From Akkermansia sp. (GTDB lineage Bacteria > Verrucomicrobiota > Verrucomicrobiia > Verrucomicrobiales > Akkermansiaceae): 49,236 nt of DNA. How positions within the stretch are numbered: the first letter of the stretch is position 1; each line of letters begins with the position of its first letter. Below, in pieces: positions 16,357 to 24,013 of the stretch. Location of the stretch: positions 1 through 49,236 of the forward strand of contig JAFYUJ010000049.1 of the NCBI GenBank assembly GCA_017558555.1, given 5' to 3'. The notes under the pieces were generated by a model. It saw nothing but the letters and a program-made list of their open reading frames with translations. It did no database searches and had not been told where the DNA came from. Both the position numbers and the translations under genes were made by a program.

Positions 16357-17373
16357 TCAGAAACTCTCGTTTTCAGGCAGTGGTGTGCCTGTGGCCGCGG
16401 GTGCCGGGGTAGTGGGCATCGCGGGTGCCGGCGTGGGAGCCGGAGTGGCAGGTGCTGCCGGGACAGGAGCCGGAGTGGCAGGTTGCTCTGCATTGGCCGG
16501 CACGTGCTCCACGATGGTATCATCGGCATCCTCTTGCTGGGGGGCCGGGGTGGTCTCTGCCGGAGCCGGTGTTGCCGGGGCGGGAGCCGGAGCCGGGGTG
16601 GCGGCAGGAGCCAGCGGTTGGCGGGTGTCGGGGTCCACTTCAACGCCGTTGATGTACATGCGGGTCTTCATCTCCATTGTGCCGGGGATGAGCTCGCGGT
16701 GAATATCGATGCGCTCTTTCTTCATGACGCCTTGGCCATCGGGTACAATGGAGATGCGGGTCTCGCGGCTGGAGGCACGACCATAGTTGCCGCTTGTGAG
16801 CGGTGCTACTGTGGTGGGCAGGGGGGCTGCTGTGGTGGCTGCGCTGCCGGGAGTAGCAGGCTGGGGCACTGCCGTGTTGGCTGCGGGGGTGGTCACTTTG
16901 CGGGCAATGCGGGTGCAGGGGTTGACGGAGCGGTTCTCCATCTCATCGAAGATGTAGAGGTGGTCAATCTTCATGACGGCCTCATCCCCCGGTTGCATCT
17001 GAGAGATGGTGTCCACCACGGATGCCGGCTGGCCCAGCACTTCCTTGCTCATTTCCACGGCAAAGAGAGAACCCGTGCGCATGCGGTTGTTGCCATAGCG
17101 GCCATAGCGGCGATAGGCCAAGGGTTCAATGACCTCAAAGACGGCCACACGAGTTACGCTGGGCTGAATGTCATCACTCAGGGTGGGCTTGGTCAAATCG
17201 CGCTGCCCTTTGAATGTGGCGCGAACGGTGTTGGAAGCCAGCAAATCACAATTGCCCCGCATTTGTGCGTTCATGTTCGGGACAGCAGGTACACCTACGT
17301 TGATATCTGCCTGCGCAACAGGGCTGAGGAAAGCCAGTGCGGCAGCCGTTGTCAGAAGAGTCGTCGTGTTCAT
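16357..17373 (-). CDS. Secreted protein of unknown function with Pro/Ala-rich C-terminus
   Basis: I do not recognise this 338-aa protein. Residues 1-22 are a signal peptide cut after AQA. Residues about 23-160 form a folded region with segments such as VTRVAVFEVIEPLAYRRYG and MQPGDEAVMKIDHLYIF. Residues about 160-200 are a Thr/Ala/Pro linker. Residues about 200-255 include ETRISIVPDG and TRMYINGVEVD. The last ~85 residues are very rich in PAPA and PAT repeats, a likely flexible spacer or cell-wall/outer-membrane-crossing segment. No membrane anchor or lipobox is seen. It is monocistronic and divergent from coaB. Confidence 0.8.
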   Translation of the reverse strand: MNTTTLLTTAAALAFLSPVAQADINVGVPAVPNMNAQMRGNCDLLASNTVRATFKGQRDLTKPTLSDDIQPSVTRVAVFEVIEPLAYRRYGRYGNNRMRTGSLFAVEMSKEVLGQPASVVDTISQMQPGDEAVMKIDHLYIFDEMENRSVNPCTRIARKVTTPAANTAVPQPATPGSAATTAAPLPTTVAPLTSGNYGRASSRETRISIVPDGQGVMKKERIDIHRELIPGTMEMKTRMYINGVEVDPDTRQPLAPAATPAPAPAPATPAPAETTPAPQQEDADDTIVEHVPANAEQPATPAPVPAAPATPAPTPAPAMPTTPAPAATGTPLPENESF

Positions 17374-17522
17374 GGTTATATTGGATAGACACCCGAGTGG
17401 GCATCAGCGTTCAAAATTGAGTATAGCTTAAAACGTGCATATTGTCGAGCGTTGCTTGTCTATCCGCTTCTTCCTTTGTGTTTTCGTTGTAAATTGTTGT
17501 TTCCTTTTCTGCGGTTTTGTGC

Positions 17523-17528
17523 TATGGT
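17523..17528 (+). promoter_or_regulatory. coaB -10 box, probably leaderless
   Basis: TATGGT ends exactly 6 nt before the coaB ATG, and no Shine-Dalgarno site is present. The -35 side is weak: TTTCCT at 17-bp spacing, or TTGTTT at 20 bp. Confidence 0.35.
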
Positions 17529-17534
17529 GTGCGC

Positions 17535-18167
17535 ATGAAGTTCCTTATCACAGCCGGGCCTACCCGAGAGGCGATAGACCCGGTTCGCTACCTTACCAAC
17601 CGCTCATCGGGGCGCATGGGCTATGCTCTGGCCGGTGCTGCCCGGCACGAGGGGCACGATGTTGTGCTGATTTCCGGCCCCACCCAGCTGGATGTACCGG
17701 CCGGGGTGGATTTTGTGCAGGTGGAATCTGCACAGGAGATGTATGAAGCCGTGCGAGATCTACTGCGCGGGGTGGATGTAGCCGTACTCAGCGCCGCCGT
17801 GGCAGATTATCGCCCGGTGGTGTGCTGTGAACAAAAGATGAAAAAGGGAGCTGACCGCATGGTGCTGGAGCTGGAAAAAACTCCGGATATCCTCGGGAGC
17901 ATGCGCTCCGTTTTTGGTTTCCGTGGTAAGTTGATTGGATTCGCGGCCGAGACGAACGATGTCATCCGCTATGCTCAGGATAAACTTGAGCGCAAACAAT
18001 GCGATTTCATTGTAGCCAACGATGTTTCCCGCTCCGATATCGGCTTTGATTCTCGTGATAATGAGGTGACGCTCGTCTTCCCCGATCACCTCGTCCCCCT
18101 GGAAAAAGATACCAAAGAGCAAATTGCTCTGCGTATCGTGGAACACGCTACGATTATCCCCTCATGA
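17535..18167 (+). CDS. coaB: Phosphopantothenate-cysteine ligase, stand-alone CoaB
   Basis: CoaB joins 4'-phosphopantothenate and cysteine in coenzyme A synthesis. The 210-aa protein starts MKFLITAGPTREAIDPVRYLTN and shows SSGRMGYALA, SAAVADYRP, KMKK, ELEKTPDIL, GFAAETND and DFIVANDVS, the CoaB half of the usual bifunctional CoaBC. The N-terminal flavoprotein CoaC decarboxylase half is missing and not adjacent, so CoaC must be encoded elsewhere. It overlaps rsgA by ATGA and is thus translationally coupled to it. Confidence 0.88.
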   Translation: MKFLITAGPTREAIDPVRYLTNRSSGRMGYALAGAARHEGHDVVLISGPTQLDVPAGVDFVQVESAQEMYEAVRDLLRGVDVAVLSAAVADYRPVVCCEQKMKKGADRMVLELEKTPDILGSMRSVFGFRGKLIGFAAETNDVIRYAQDKLERKQCDFIVANDVSRSDIGFDSRDNEVTLVFPDHLVPLEKDTKEQIALRIVEHATIIPS

Positions 18168-19273
18168 CTGTGACGATGGAAATGCTGGGTTGGGATGCCG
18201 ACCTGGCCGAGGCTTTTGCCGCCCTGGAGCAGCCGAGCTGGTACCCGGCCCGCATTATTCGCGAAACAAAAATTAATTTCTGCGTGATTGCCAAGGGCAA
18301 AGGCGACCACGAGGTGGTGCTTTCCGGCAAGGTGTGGCATGATGCCGCGTGCGATGCTGATTTGCCCACCGTGGGCGATTGGGTTGCGGTCGACCCCGGG
18401 CAAGGGCAGGATTTGCCCGTGATTCGGGCCATGCTCCCGCGCCGCAACCGCTTCTCCCGCAAGGCGCCCGGGCGTAGTTGTGCAGAGCAGGTGATTGGCG
18501 CCAATATCGATATGGTTGTCCTGATTACGGATGCGGAAAGCGACTACAATCTTCGCCGTATAGAGCGTTACCTCACCCTCATCCGCAAGAGTGGTGCCAA
18601 GCCTGTAGTATTGATTAACAAGGCTGATTCTGCGCCCGAAGAGGTGATGCAGCGCGCCTGTGCCGAGGTGGCAGCCCTGGGGGTGGAGGTTCACCCCATT
18701 GTCGCCCGTTGGAAAAAAGGCTACCCCAAATATCTGCGCCGCGTCCCCAAGGGCCAGACTATTACGATTGTGGGGTCCTCCGGCGTGGGCAAGAGTACTT
18801 TTGTCAATTCCCTCCTGGGCGATGAATGGCTGGAAACAGGTGGTGTGAATGAAGTCACCGGCAAGGGCCGCCACACGACAGTTGCCCGCGAGTTGGTTGT
18901 GTTGCCCGGCGGTGGTGTGTTGATTGATAACCCCGGCATGCGTGAAATCCAAATGTGGACAGATACGGCCACGCTGCGAGCCGAGTTTGCCGACCTCGCA
19001 GAACTCGCCTCCACCTGCCGCTTTGCGGATTGCTCCCACCGCAAGGATGCCGGCTGCGCTATCCGGGCGGCCCTGGAGTCCGGCGCGCTCTCCCATGAGC
19101 GCTATGAACACTTCCTCAACCTCGATTCCGAAATCGAAGAACTGGAAAAACGCGCACAGAAACGCCAGATGAATCTCGAACGCGTGACCCGCCGCGCAAA
19201 AAAACATACCCTCCGCAACCGTCAGGATCGCGAAGATCACCTGCGCGATTTGCATCCAAACCGCAGACACTAA
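18164..19273 (+). CDS. rsgA: Ribosome small-subunit-dependent GTPase A
   Basis: RsgA is a circularly permuted GTPase that checks late maturation of the 30S subunit. The 369-aa protein has an N-terminal OB fold (about 20-100). The permuted G domain shows NKAD (G4), then GSSGVGKST (G1), the GRHTT switch region (G2) and DNPGMRE (G3). A C-terminal zinc knuckle (CRFADCSHRKDAGC) is followed by a basic coiled tail rich in Lys/Arg. It is coupled to coaB by an ATGA overlap and followed by a terminator. Confidence 0.96.
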   Translation: MTVTMEMLGWDADLAEAFAALEQPSWYPARIIRETKINFCVIAKGKGDHEVVLSGKVWHDAACDADLPTVGDWVAVDPGQGQDLPVIRAMLPRRNRFSRKAPGRSCAEQVIGANIDMVVLITDAESDYNLRRIERYLTLIRKSGAKPVVLINKADSAPEEVMQRACAEVAALGVEVHPIVARWKKGYPKYLRRVPKGQTITIVGSSGVGKSTFVNSLLGDEWLETGGVNEVTGKGRHTTVARELVVLPGGGVLIDNPGMREIQMWTDTATLRAEFADLAELASTCRFADCSHRKDAGCAIRAALESGALSHERYEHFLNLDSEIEELEKRAQKRQMNLERVTRRAKKHTLRNRQDREDHLRDLHPNRRH

Positions 19274-19291
19274 GACTCCGGCACTCCACAT

Positions 19292-19336
19292 AAGTGTCGC
19301 CTTGCGTAAAAAATATGCCGGCGCGACACTTTTTTC
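19292..19336 (+). terminator. Rho-independent terminator of coaB-rsgA
   Basis: A perfect 9-bp stem, AAGTGTCGC (19292-19300) with GCGACACTT (19323-19331), closes a 22-nt loop and is followed by TTTTC. The U-tract runs directly into the -35 box of the next gene. Confidence 0.75.
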
Positions 19337-19365
19337 TTGCTTTTAACTTAGAAAGATTCTAAAGT
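19337..19365 (+). promoter_or_regulatory. Promoter of the ArsC-like gene, leaderless type, fused to terminator
   Basis: TTGCTT (19337-19342), a 17-bp spacer, TAAAGT (19360-19365) and 6 nt to the ATG at 19372. No Shine-Dalgarno site is present. Confidence 0.6.
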
Positions 19366-19371
19366 GCCGCC

Positions 19372-19734
19372 ATGACAACACAGTTCATTGAATACCCGAA
19401 GTGCAGCACCTGTCGCAAAGCCAAGACTTGGTTGGAAGGGCAGGGCTGCGAGTACAGAGACCGCCACATAGCCGAACAGGCACCCACTGCCGATGAGCTG
19501 CGCGCATGGTGGCAGGCCAGTGGCTTGCCCCTGAAAAAGTTCTTCAATACCTGTGGCACGAAGTACCGCGAGCTTGGTCTTTCCACGCGTCTTGCAGAGA
19601 TGAGCGAAGAAGAGCAGCTTGCGCTGCTGGCATCCGATGGTATGCTGGTGAAGCGCCCCCTGCTGGTGACAGCTACGGGGAAAGTGATACCCGGTTTCAA
19701 GGCCGAGACCTGGACGGAAGCTTTGAAGAATTAA
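19372..19734 (+). CDS. ArsC/Spx/YffB-family thioredoxin-fold protein
   Basis: The 120-aa protein has an N-terminal redox motif CSTC in FIEYPKCSTCRKAKTWLE. It then has the family segments DRHIAEQAPTADELRAW, KKFFNTCGTKYRELGL and ASDGMLVKRPLLV, with the conserved Arg-Pro near the C-terminus. Members are glutathione- or thioredoxin-linked arsenate reductases or Spx-type transcription regulators that bind RNA polymerase. Absence of other ars genes makes an arsenate role uncertain. It has its own promoter and terminator. Confidence 0.88.
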   Translation: MTTQFIEYPKCSTCRKAKTWLEGQGCEYRDRHIAEQAPTADELRAWWQASGLPLKKFFNTCGTKYRELGLSTRLAEMSEEEQLALLASDGMLVKRPLLVTATGKVIPGFKAETWTEALKN

Positions 19735-19758
19735 CACGCAACCCAACTCATAACACAC

Positions 19759-19797
19759 AAAAAGAGGATACTCCCAACGGAGTATCCTCTTTTATTA
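19759..19797. terminator. Bidirectional terminator between arsC-like and HU genes
   Basis: A 13-bp stem (AAGAGGATACTCC with GGAGTATCCTCTT, loop CAAC) is flanked by A-rich sequence on the left and TTTTATT on the right. It can end both convergent transcripts. Confidence 0.85.
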
Positions 19798-19816
19798 AAG
19801 AGTTGAGAAAGGCTCT

Positions 19817-20122
19817 TTACAGAGAAACCTGAGCCACAGTGTCCTTGAGGGTCTTACCGACCTTGAACTTGACAACGGAGCGGGCGGGGATGGGTACATC
19901 CTTACCGGGGTTCTTGGGGTTGCGACCCACCTTGGCCTTGACTTCCTTCACGCAGAAAGTACCGAAGTTGCGGATGACAACGCGATCACCCTTGCCCAGA
20001 GCGTCCGTGATGACCTCCACGGCCTTTTGCACAACTTCCAGAACTTCATTCTGGGTGAAGCCGGAGCCGAGGTCTGCACTAATCTGGTTAACGAGTTCGC
20101 GTTTGGTAATAGTATTAGCCAT
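19817..20122 (-). CDS. HU-family DNA-binding protein, paralogue 1
   Basis: The 101-aa histone-like protein starts MANTITKRELVNQISADLG and has the beta-arm core GTFCVKEVKAKVGRNPKNPGKDVPIPARSVVKF. It bends and compacts DNA as a dimer. The start at 20122 follows a good promoter; the longer upstream frame crosses that promoter and is rejected. A close paralogue (27328-27633) lies at the other end of the his operon. Confidence 0.95.
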   Translation of the reverse strand: MANTITKRELVNQISADLGSGFTQNEVLEVVQKAVEVITDALGKGDRVVIRNFGTFCVKEVKAKVGRNPKNPGKDVPIPARSVVKFKVGKTLKDTVAQVSL

Positions 20123-20154
20123 AATGTTGTTTGGTTGAAAAGTTGACGAGAGGG

Positions 20155-20183
20155 AATATAGCTGATTTTTAGGGGAATGTCGC
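20155..20183 (-). promoter_or_regulatory. HU paralogue 1 promoter
   Basis: On the minus strand GCGACA (20178-20183), a 17-bp spacer and TATATT (20155-20160). The wider context GCGcGACA-N17-TATATTCC is nearly the same as in front of the second HU gene. Confidence 0.55.
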
Positions 20184-20220
20184 GCACAAATCGTGTTCAC
20201 ATACACGAAAAATGCGCAAT

Positions 20221-20835
20221 TTAGTGTTTTTTCCAGCCTGGATTGTGGCGCACGGCCAATTCTTCTGCTACTTGTTCGATTCTGAGTCCCTTGGAGGTCA
20301 GCAACACGATAAGGTGGTAGAACATGTCGGAAGCCTCGTAGAGCAGGCGTTCATTGGTGCCGTTGCAAGCCTCGATGACGGCTTCAAGAGCTTCTTCACC
20401 CACTTTTTGAGCCATGCGGTTCACACCATCGCGGAAAAGAGAGGTGGTGTAAGAGCCTTCGGGCATTTCTTCGTGGCGCTTGTTGATGAAGTTTTGCAGC
20501 TCGGTGAGGAAGAGCAGGGGATTTTGCTCATTCTTCTCACCCCAGCAAGTATCCGTTCCGGTATGGCATACGGGGCCGTGAGGCTTCGCCTGGATGAGCA
20601 GCGTGTCCTTGTCGCAATCCACCTTGATGCTCACCACATCCAGGTAGTTGCCGCTGGTTTCTCCCTTGGTCCACAGGCACTGGCGGCTGCGGCTGTAAAA
20701 GCACACGCGGCCTGTTTCCTGGGTTTTGGCAAAGGATTCTTCGTTCATGTAGCCCATCATGAGCACCTTGCCCGTGGTGGCATCCTGAATGATGGCGGGT
20801 ACGAGACCGCCGCATTTGTCGAAGTCGATAGTCAT
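20221..20835 (-). CDS. hisIE: Bifunctional phosphoribosyl-AMP cyclohydrolase / phosphoribosyl-ATP pyrophosphatase
   Basis: HisIE carries out steps 2 and 3 of histidine synthesis. The HisI domain (about 1-108) has [18 protein letters not shown] and the metal-binding region [10 protein letters not shown] with [10 protein letters not shown]. The HisE domain (about 108-204) has [29 protein letters not shown] and the [12 protein letters not shown] helix. The 204-aa length is normal for the fusion. It is the last gene of the his operon, 22 nt after hisF. Confidence 0.96.
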   Translation of the reverse strand: MTIDFDKCGGLVPAIIQDATTGKVLMMGYMNEESFAKTQETGRVCFYSRSRQCLWTKGETSGNYLDVVSIKVDCDKDTLLIQAKPHGPVCHTGTDTCWGEKNEQNPLLFLTELQNFINKRHEEMPEGSYTTSLFRDGVNRMAQKVGEEALEAVIEACNGTNERLLYEASDMFYHLIVLLTSKGLRIEQVAEELAVRHNPGWKKH

Positions 20836-20856
20836 AAATGGTATATGGTGTAGGGG

Positions 20857-21612
20857 TTACAGACGTACACAGATGCCTTCGTTGTGAAGGTACTGCTTGA
20901 GCTCGGGGATTTTGATTTCGCCGAAGTGGAAGACGCTGGCGGCCAGAGCGGCATCGGCATGGCCCAGGCGGAAGGCGTCGGCAAAGTGCTCCTTGGCACC
21001 TGCGCCACCGCTGGCGATGACGGGGATACTCAGTTCATCGGACAAGCGGGCAAGAGCTTCGTTGGGGAAGCCCTGCTTTACGCCATCGTGATCCATGCTG
21101 GTGAAAAGGATTTCACCGGCGCCGCGGTTAGCTACTTCGCGAGCCCAGTCAAACAAGGTGCGCTCCACACGGATGCGACCACCGTTGACATAGCAGTACC
21201 AGCCATCAGCATCGTGGCGAGCATCGATAGCGGCTACGCATACCTGGGAGCCGAAACGCTCTGCAATGTCATTCACCAGCTGCGGGTTGCGCAGGGCTGC
21301 GGAGTTGAGGCTCACCTTGTCTGCGCCGGCTTCCAGCAGACGGGCCACATCAGCCAATTCATGGATACCACCGCCCACGGTAAAGGGAATGGAGATGGCT
21401 GCTGCTACGCGGGATACCATGTCCGTAAAGGTCTTGCGGCCCTCGTGGGTGGCGGCGATGTCCAGGAACACGAGCTCATCGGCCCCTTGTTCGCTGTAGG
21501 CTTTGCCCAGCTCTACCGGGTCGCCTGCATCGCGCAGGTTGACAAAATTGATACCTTTGACGGTGCGGCCGTCCTTGACGTCGAGACAGGGGATAATACG
21601 TTTTGCGAGCAT
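20857..21612 (-). CDS. hisF: Imidazole glycerol phosphate synthase, cyclase subunit
   Basis: HisF is the (beta-alpha)8 barrel that uses ammonia from HisH to form imidazole glycerol phosphate and AICAR. The 251-aa protein begins [20 protein letters not shown] with catalytic Asp11. The second catalytic Asp130 lies in [15 protein letters not shown]. Phosphate-binding GGGI and [11 protein letters not shown] loops are present. It follows hisA by 11 nt. Confidence 0.97.
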   Translation of the reverse strand: MLAKRIIPCLDVKDGRTVKGINFVNLRDAGDPVELGKAYSEQGADELVFLDIAATHEGRKTFTDMVSRVAAAISIPFTVGGGIHELADVARLLEAGADKVSLNSAALRNPQLVNDIAERFGSQVCVAAIDARHDADGWYCYVNGGRIRVERTLFDWAREVANRGAGEILFTSMDHDGVKQGFPNEALARLSDELSIPVIASGGAGAKEHFADAFRLGHADAALAASVFHFGEIKIPELKQYLHNEGICVRL

Positions 21613-21623
21613 AGGGAAAAGGA

Positions 21624-22340
21624 TTAGTGATTAAGGATTAGTTGTTGGAGGTCGATGCGGCCTTCATAGTAGGCCTTGCCGAAGACCACGGAGGGGATGC
21701 CTGCGGCATTGAGTGCGCAGATATCTTCTGTGCAGCTGACACCGCCGCTGGCGATGAGACGGCAGGTGGGGAATTGCTGCATAATGCTCTTGTAGAGCTC
21801 CACATTGGGGCCGGTCAGGGTGCCGTCTTTGGAGATATCGGTGCAGAGCACGCGGGTGATGCCGTGGCTCATATAGAAGCTGATGAACTCATGCAGGCTC
21901 ATGCCGCCATCTTCCCGCCAGCCCTTGATCATCACGCGGCCATCCAGCGCATCTGCGCCCACAATAAAGCGTTCGGGACCATATTTTTCTGCCCATTGGA
22001 GCAGGAGATCGGGCTTGGTGGCTGCCATACTGCCCACTGTGACCATGGCGGCGCCGTGATCAAAAGCGGCTTGCAAATCACTTTCCTGTTTGATGCCACC
22101 GCCAAAATCAACGGTCATACCCAGCTCAGTAATTTTTTTGAGGGTATCAAGGTTGACGATGTGGTCTGCCTTGGCGCCATCCAAATCAACCACATGCAAG
22201 CGGCGCACGCCCATGTCGTAGAAGCGCTTTGCAACGTCTTCCGGGTGTGCATCGTACGTCTTTTTGGCATCGTAGTCGCCCTTGGTCAGGCGAACACACT
22301 GCCCCCCAATGATATCAATGGCAGGTATGAGCTCAATCAT
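21624..22340 (-). CDS. hisA: ProFAR isomerase
   Basis: HisA opens the ribose of ProFAR to PRFAR, the substrate of HisHF. The 238-aa barrel begins [23 protein letters not shown], with catalytic Asp9. The second Asp130 lies in [16 protein letters not shown], and DFGGGIK and ASGGVSC phosphate loops are visible. Its start overlaps the end of hisH by 8 nt, implying coupled translation. Confidence 0.96.
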   Translation of the reverse strand: MIELIPAIDIIGGQCVRLTKGDYDAKKTYDAHPEDVAKRFYDMGVRRLHVVDLDGAKADHIVNLDTLKKITELGMTVDFGGGIKQESDLQAAFDHGAAMVTVGSMAATKPDLLLQWAEKYGPERFIVGADALDGRVMIKGWREDGGMSLHEFISFYMSHGITRVLCTDISKDGTLTGPNVELYKSIMQQFPTCRLIASGGVSCTEDICALNAAGIPSVVFGKAYYEGRIDLQQLILNH

Positions 22341-22941
22341 GGCAGAGGTGGATGAAGTTGTGAAGAATACGCAAGCCTACATCGCCACTTTTTTCGGGAT
22401 GAAACTGCGTGGCGTAAAAATTGCGGTGGTGCAGGGCAGAAGCGTAGGTGACACCGCCATAGGTGGTGTGGGCAATCGCCGCCGCGCTGTCGGGCACATA
22501 GAAGCTGTGTACGAAGTACACGAAATCGCCGTCTTTCAGTCCATCAAACAGCGGGGTGCGGAGGTCTTCGATGGTGTTCCAGCCGATTTGCGGGATTTTG
22601 ACCTTGCCCTCGGGGCTGGTGGAGGGGAAGCGGCACACGCAGCTGTCGAAAATGCCCAGACAGGGGGTGTTGCCTTCCTCTGAATGGGTGCAGAGCAGTT
22701 GCTGGCCGATGCAGATGCCCAAAACAGGTTGTTTCAGCCCGCGAATGACGTCATCCAGCCCTTTTTCGTGCAGGTAGACCATCGTGTTGACGGCCTCGCC
22801 CTGGCCGGGGAAGATGATGCGATCGGCTGCTGCCAGTTCGGTGGGGGAGTCGGTCACGGTGGGCTCCACTCCGATGCGGTGCAGGGCGTTGATGACTGAG
22901 CAGATGTTGCCCGCGTTGTATTTGACGACTGCTACGTTCAT
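22333..22941 (-). CDS. hisH: Imidazole glycerol phosphate synthase, glutaminase subunit
   Basis: HisH hydrolyses glutamine and channels ammonia to HisF. The 202-aa class I amidotransferase has the nucleophile Cys77 in GICIGQQLL (the usual motif is GICLGMQ). The His181/Glu183 pair lies in ATQFHPEKSG, and GQGEAV forms the oxyanion region. The Gln in place of Met after the nucleophile elbow is a mild deviation. It begins 3 nt after hisB. Confidence 0.96.
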   Translation of the reverse strand: MNVAVVKYNAGNICSVINALHRIGVEPTVTDSPTELAAADRIIFPGQGEAVNTMVYLHEKGLDDVIRGLKQPVLGICIGQQLLCTHSEEGNTPCLGIFDSCVCRFPSTSPEGKVKIPQIGWNTIEDLRTPLFDGLKDGDFVYFVHSFYVPDSAAAIAHTTYGGVTYASALHHRNFYATQFHPEKSGDVGLRILHNFIHLCHD

Positions 22942-22944
22942 GCT

Positions 22945-24012
22945 TCAGAGTGTTCCTTTGCTGGAGGGAAGAACCAGGTGGCGCACATCGCGCTGCACGG
23001 CTACGCGAATGGCTCGGGCCAAGGCTTTGAATGTGCCCTCAATCTTGTGGTGCTCGTTCTCCCCCTCTGCTTTGATGCTCAGATTCATCAGGGCGGCATC
23101 GCTCAGGCTCTTGAAGAAGTGGTAGAACATCTCCGTGGGCATGTCGCCAATGAGCTCGCGTTTGTACTCCGCCTCCCATTGCAGCCACGGACGGCCACCG
23201 AAATCCAGCGCTGCCTGGCACAGACAATCATCCATGGGCAGGCAGTAGCCGTAGCGGGAAATCCCCAGCTTGTTGCCAATGGCTTTGCGCAGGCATTCGC
23301 CCAGGGCCAGTCCGGTGTCTTCGATGGTGTGGTGCTCGTCCACGTGGAGGTCACCCCGTACGCGTATGGTCACTCCCATGCCGCCGTGGTGTGCCAACTG
23401 TGCCAGCATGTGGTCGAAGAAGCCCAGCCCGGTGCTGATGTCGCAGTAGCCGGGGCGGTCCAGCTCCAGTTTCACGTAGATGTCCGTTTCGCGGGTGGTG
23501 CGCGTCACTTCTGCGCTGCGCTCACCTGCCACCAGAATCTCGGTGATTTTGGCCCAATCCATGTCATCCGTTCCAATCTGGAGTGCTTTGCAGCCCAGAT
23601 TTTCGGCCAGTTGTACATCCGTAGCGCGGTCGCCGATGACGTAGCAGTTGGCCAGGTCATACGAGCCATCCATGTAGGCGGTGAGCATGCCCGTACCGGG
23701 TTTGCGGGTGGGGGCATTATCGTGCGGGAAATGGCGGTCGATGAGGATGTCATCAAATTCCACGCCCTCGCCTTTGAGGGTGTCGAGGATGAAATTGTGT
23801 ACCGGCCAGAAGGTATCTTCGGGGAAAGAATCTGTGCCCAGACCATCCTGATTGCTCACCATCACGAACTCGTAGTCCGTCAGCTCGCGAATGGTGCTCA
23901 GGGCGCGGAAGGTACCCGGCAGGAAGCTGAGTTTCTCGAAAGCATCAATCTGCTCATCTGCCGGTTCGCGGATGATGGTACCATCGCGGTCGATGAAAAG
24001 CGCTTTTTTCAT
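22945..24012 (-). CDS. hisB: Bifunctional histidinol-phosphatase / imidazoleglycerol-phosphate dehydratase
   Basis: The 355-aa fusion matches the length of E. coli HisB. The N-terminal HAD phosphatase (about 1-165) has FIDRDGTII with the Asp8/Asp10 pair and [18 protein letters not shown]. The C-terminal dehydratase (about 170-355) has [33 protein letters not shown] and [19 protein letters not shown]. The E. coli zinc-binding Cys cluster between the HAD motifs is replaced by [11 protein letters not shown], without cysteines. The start at MKKALF lies 1 nt after the hisDC stop; the upstream open frame is the shadow of that gene. Confidence 0.95.
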   Translation of the reverse strand: MKKALFIDRDGTIIREPADEQIDAFEKLSFLPGTFRALSTIRELTDYEFVMVSNQDGLGTDSFPEDTFWPVHNFILDTLKGEGVEFDDILIDRHFPHDNAPTRKPGTGMLTAYMDGSYDLANCYVIGDRATDVQLAENLGCKALQIGTDDMDWAKITEILVAGERSAEVTRTTRETDIYVKLELDRPGYCDISTGLGFFDHMLAQLAHHGGMGVTIRVRGDLHVDEHHTIEDTGLALGECLRKAIGNKLGISRYGYCLPMDDCLCQAALDFGGRPWLQWEAEYKRELIGDMPTEMFYHFFKSLSDAALMNLSIKAEGENEHHKIEGTFKALARAIRVAVQRDVRHLVLPSSKGTL

Positions 24013-24013
24013 A

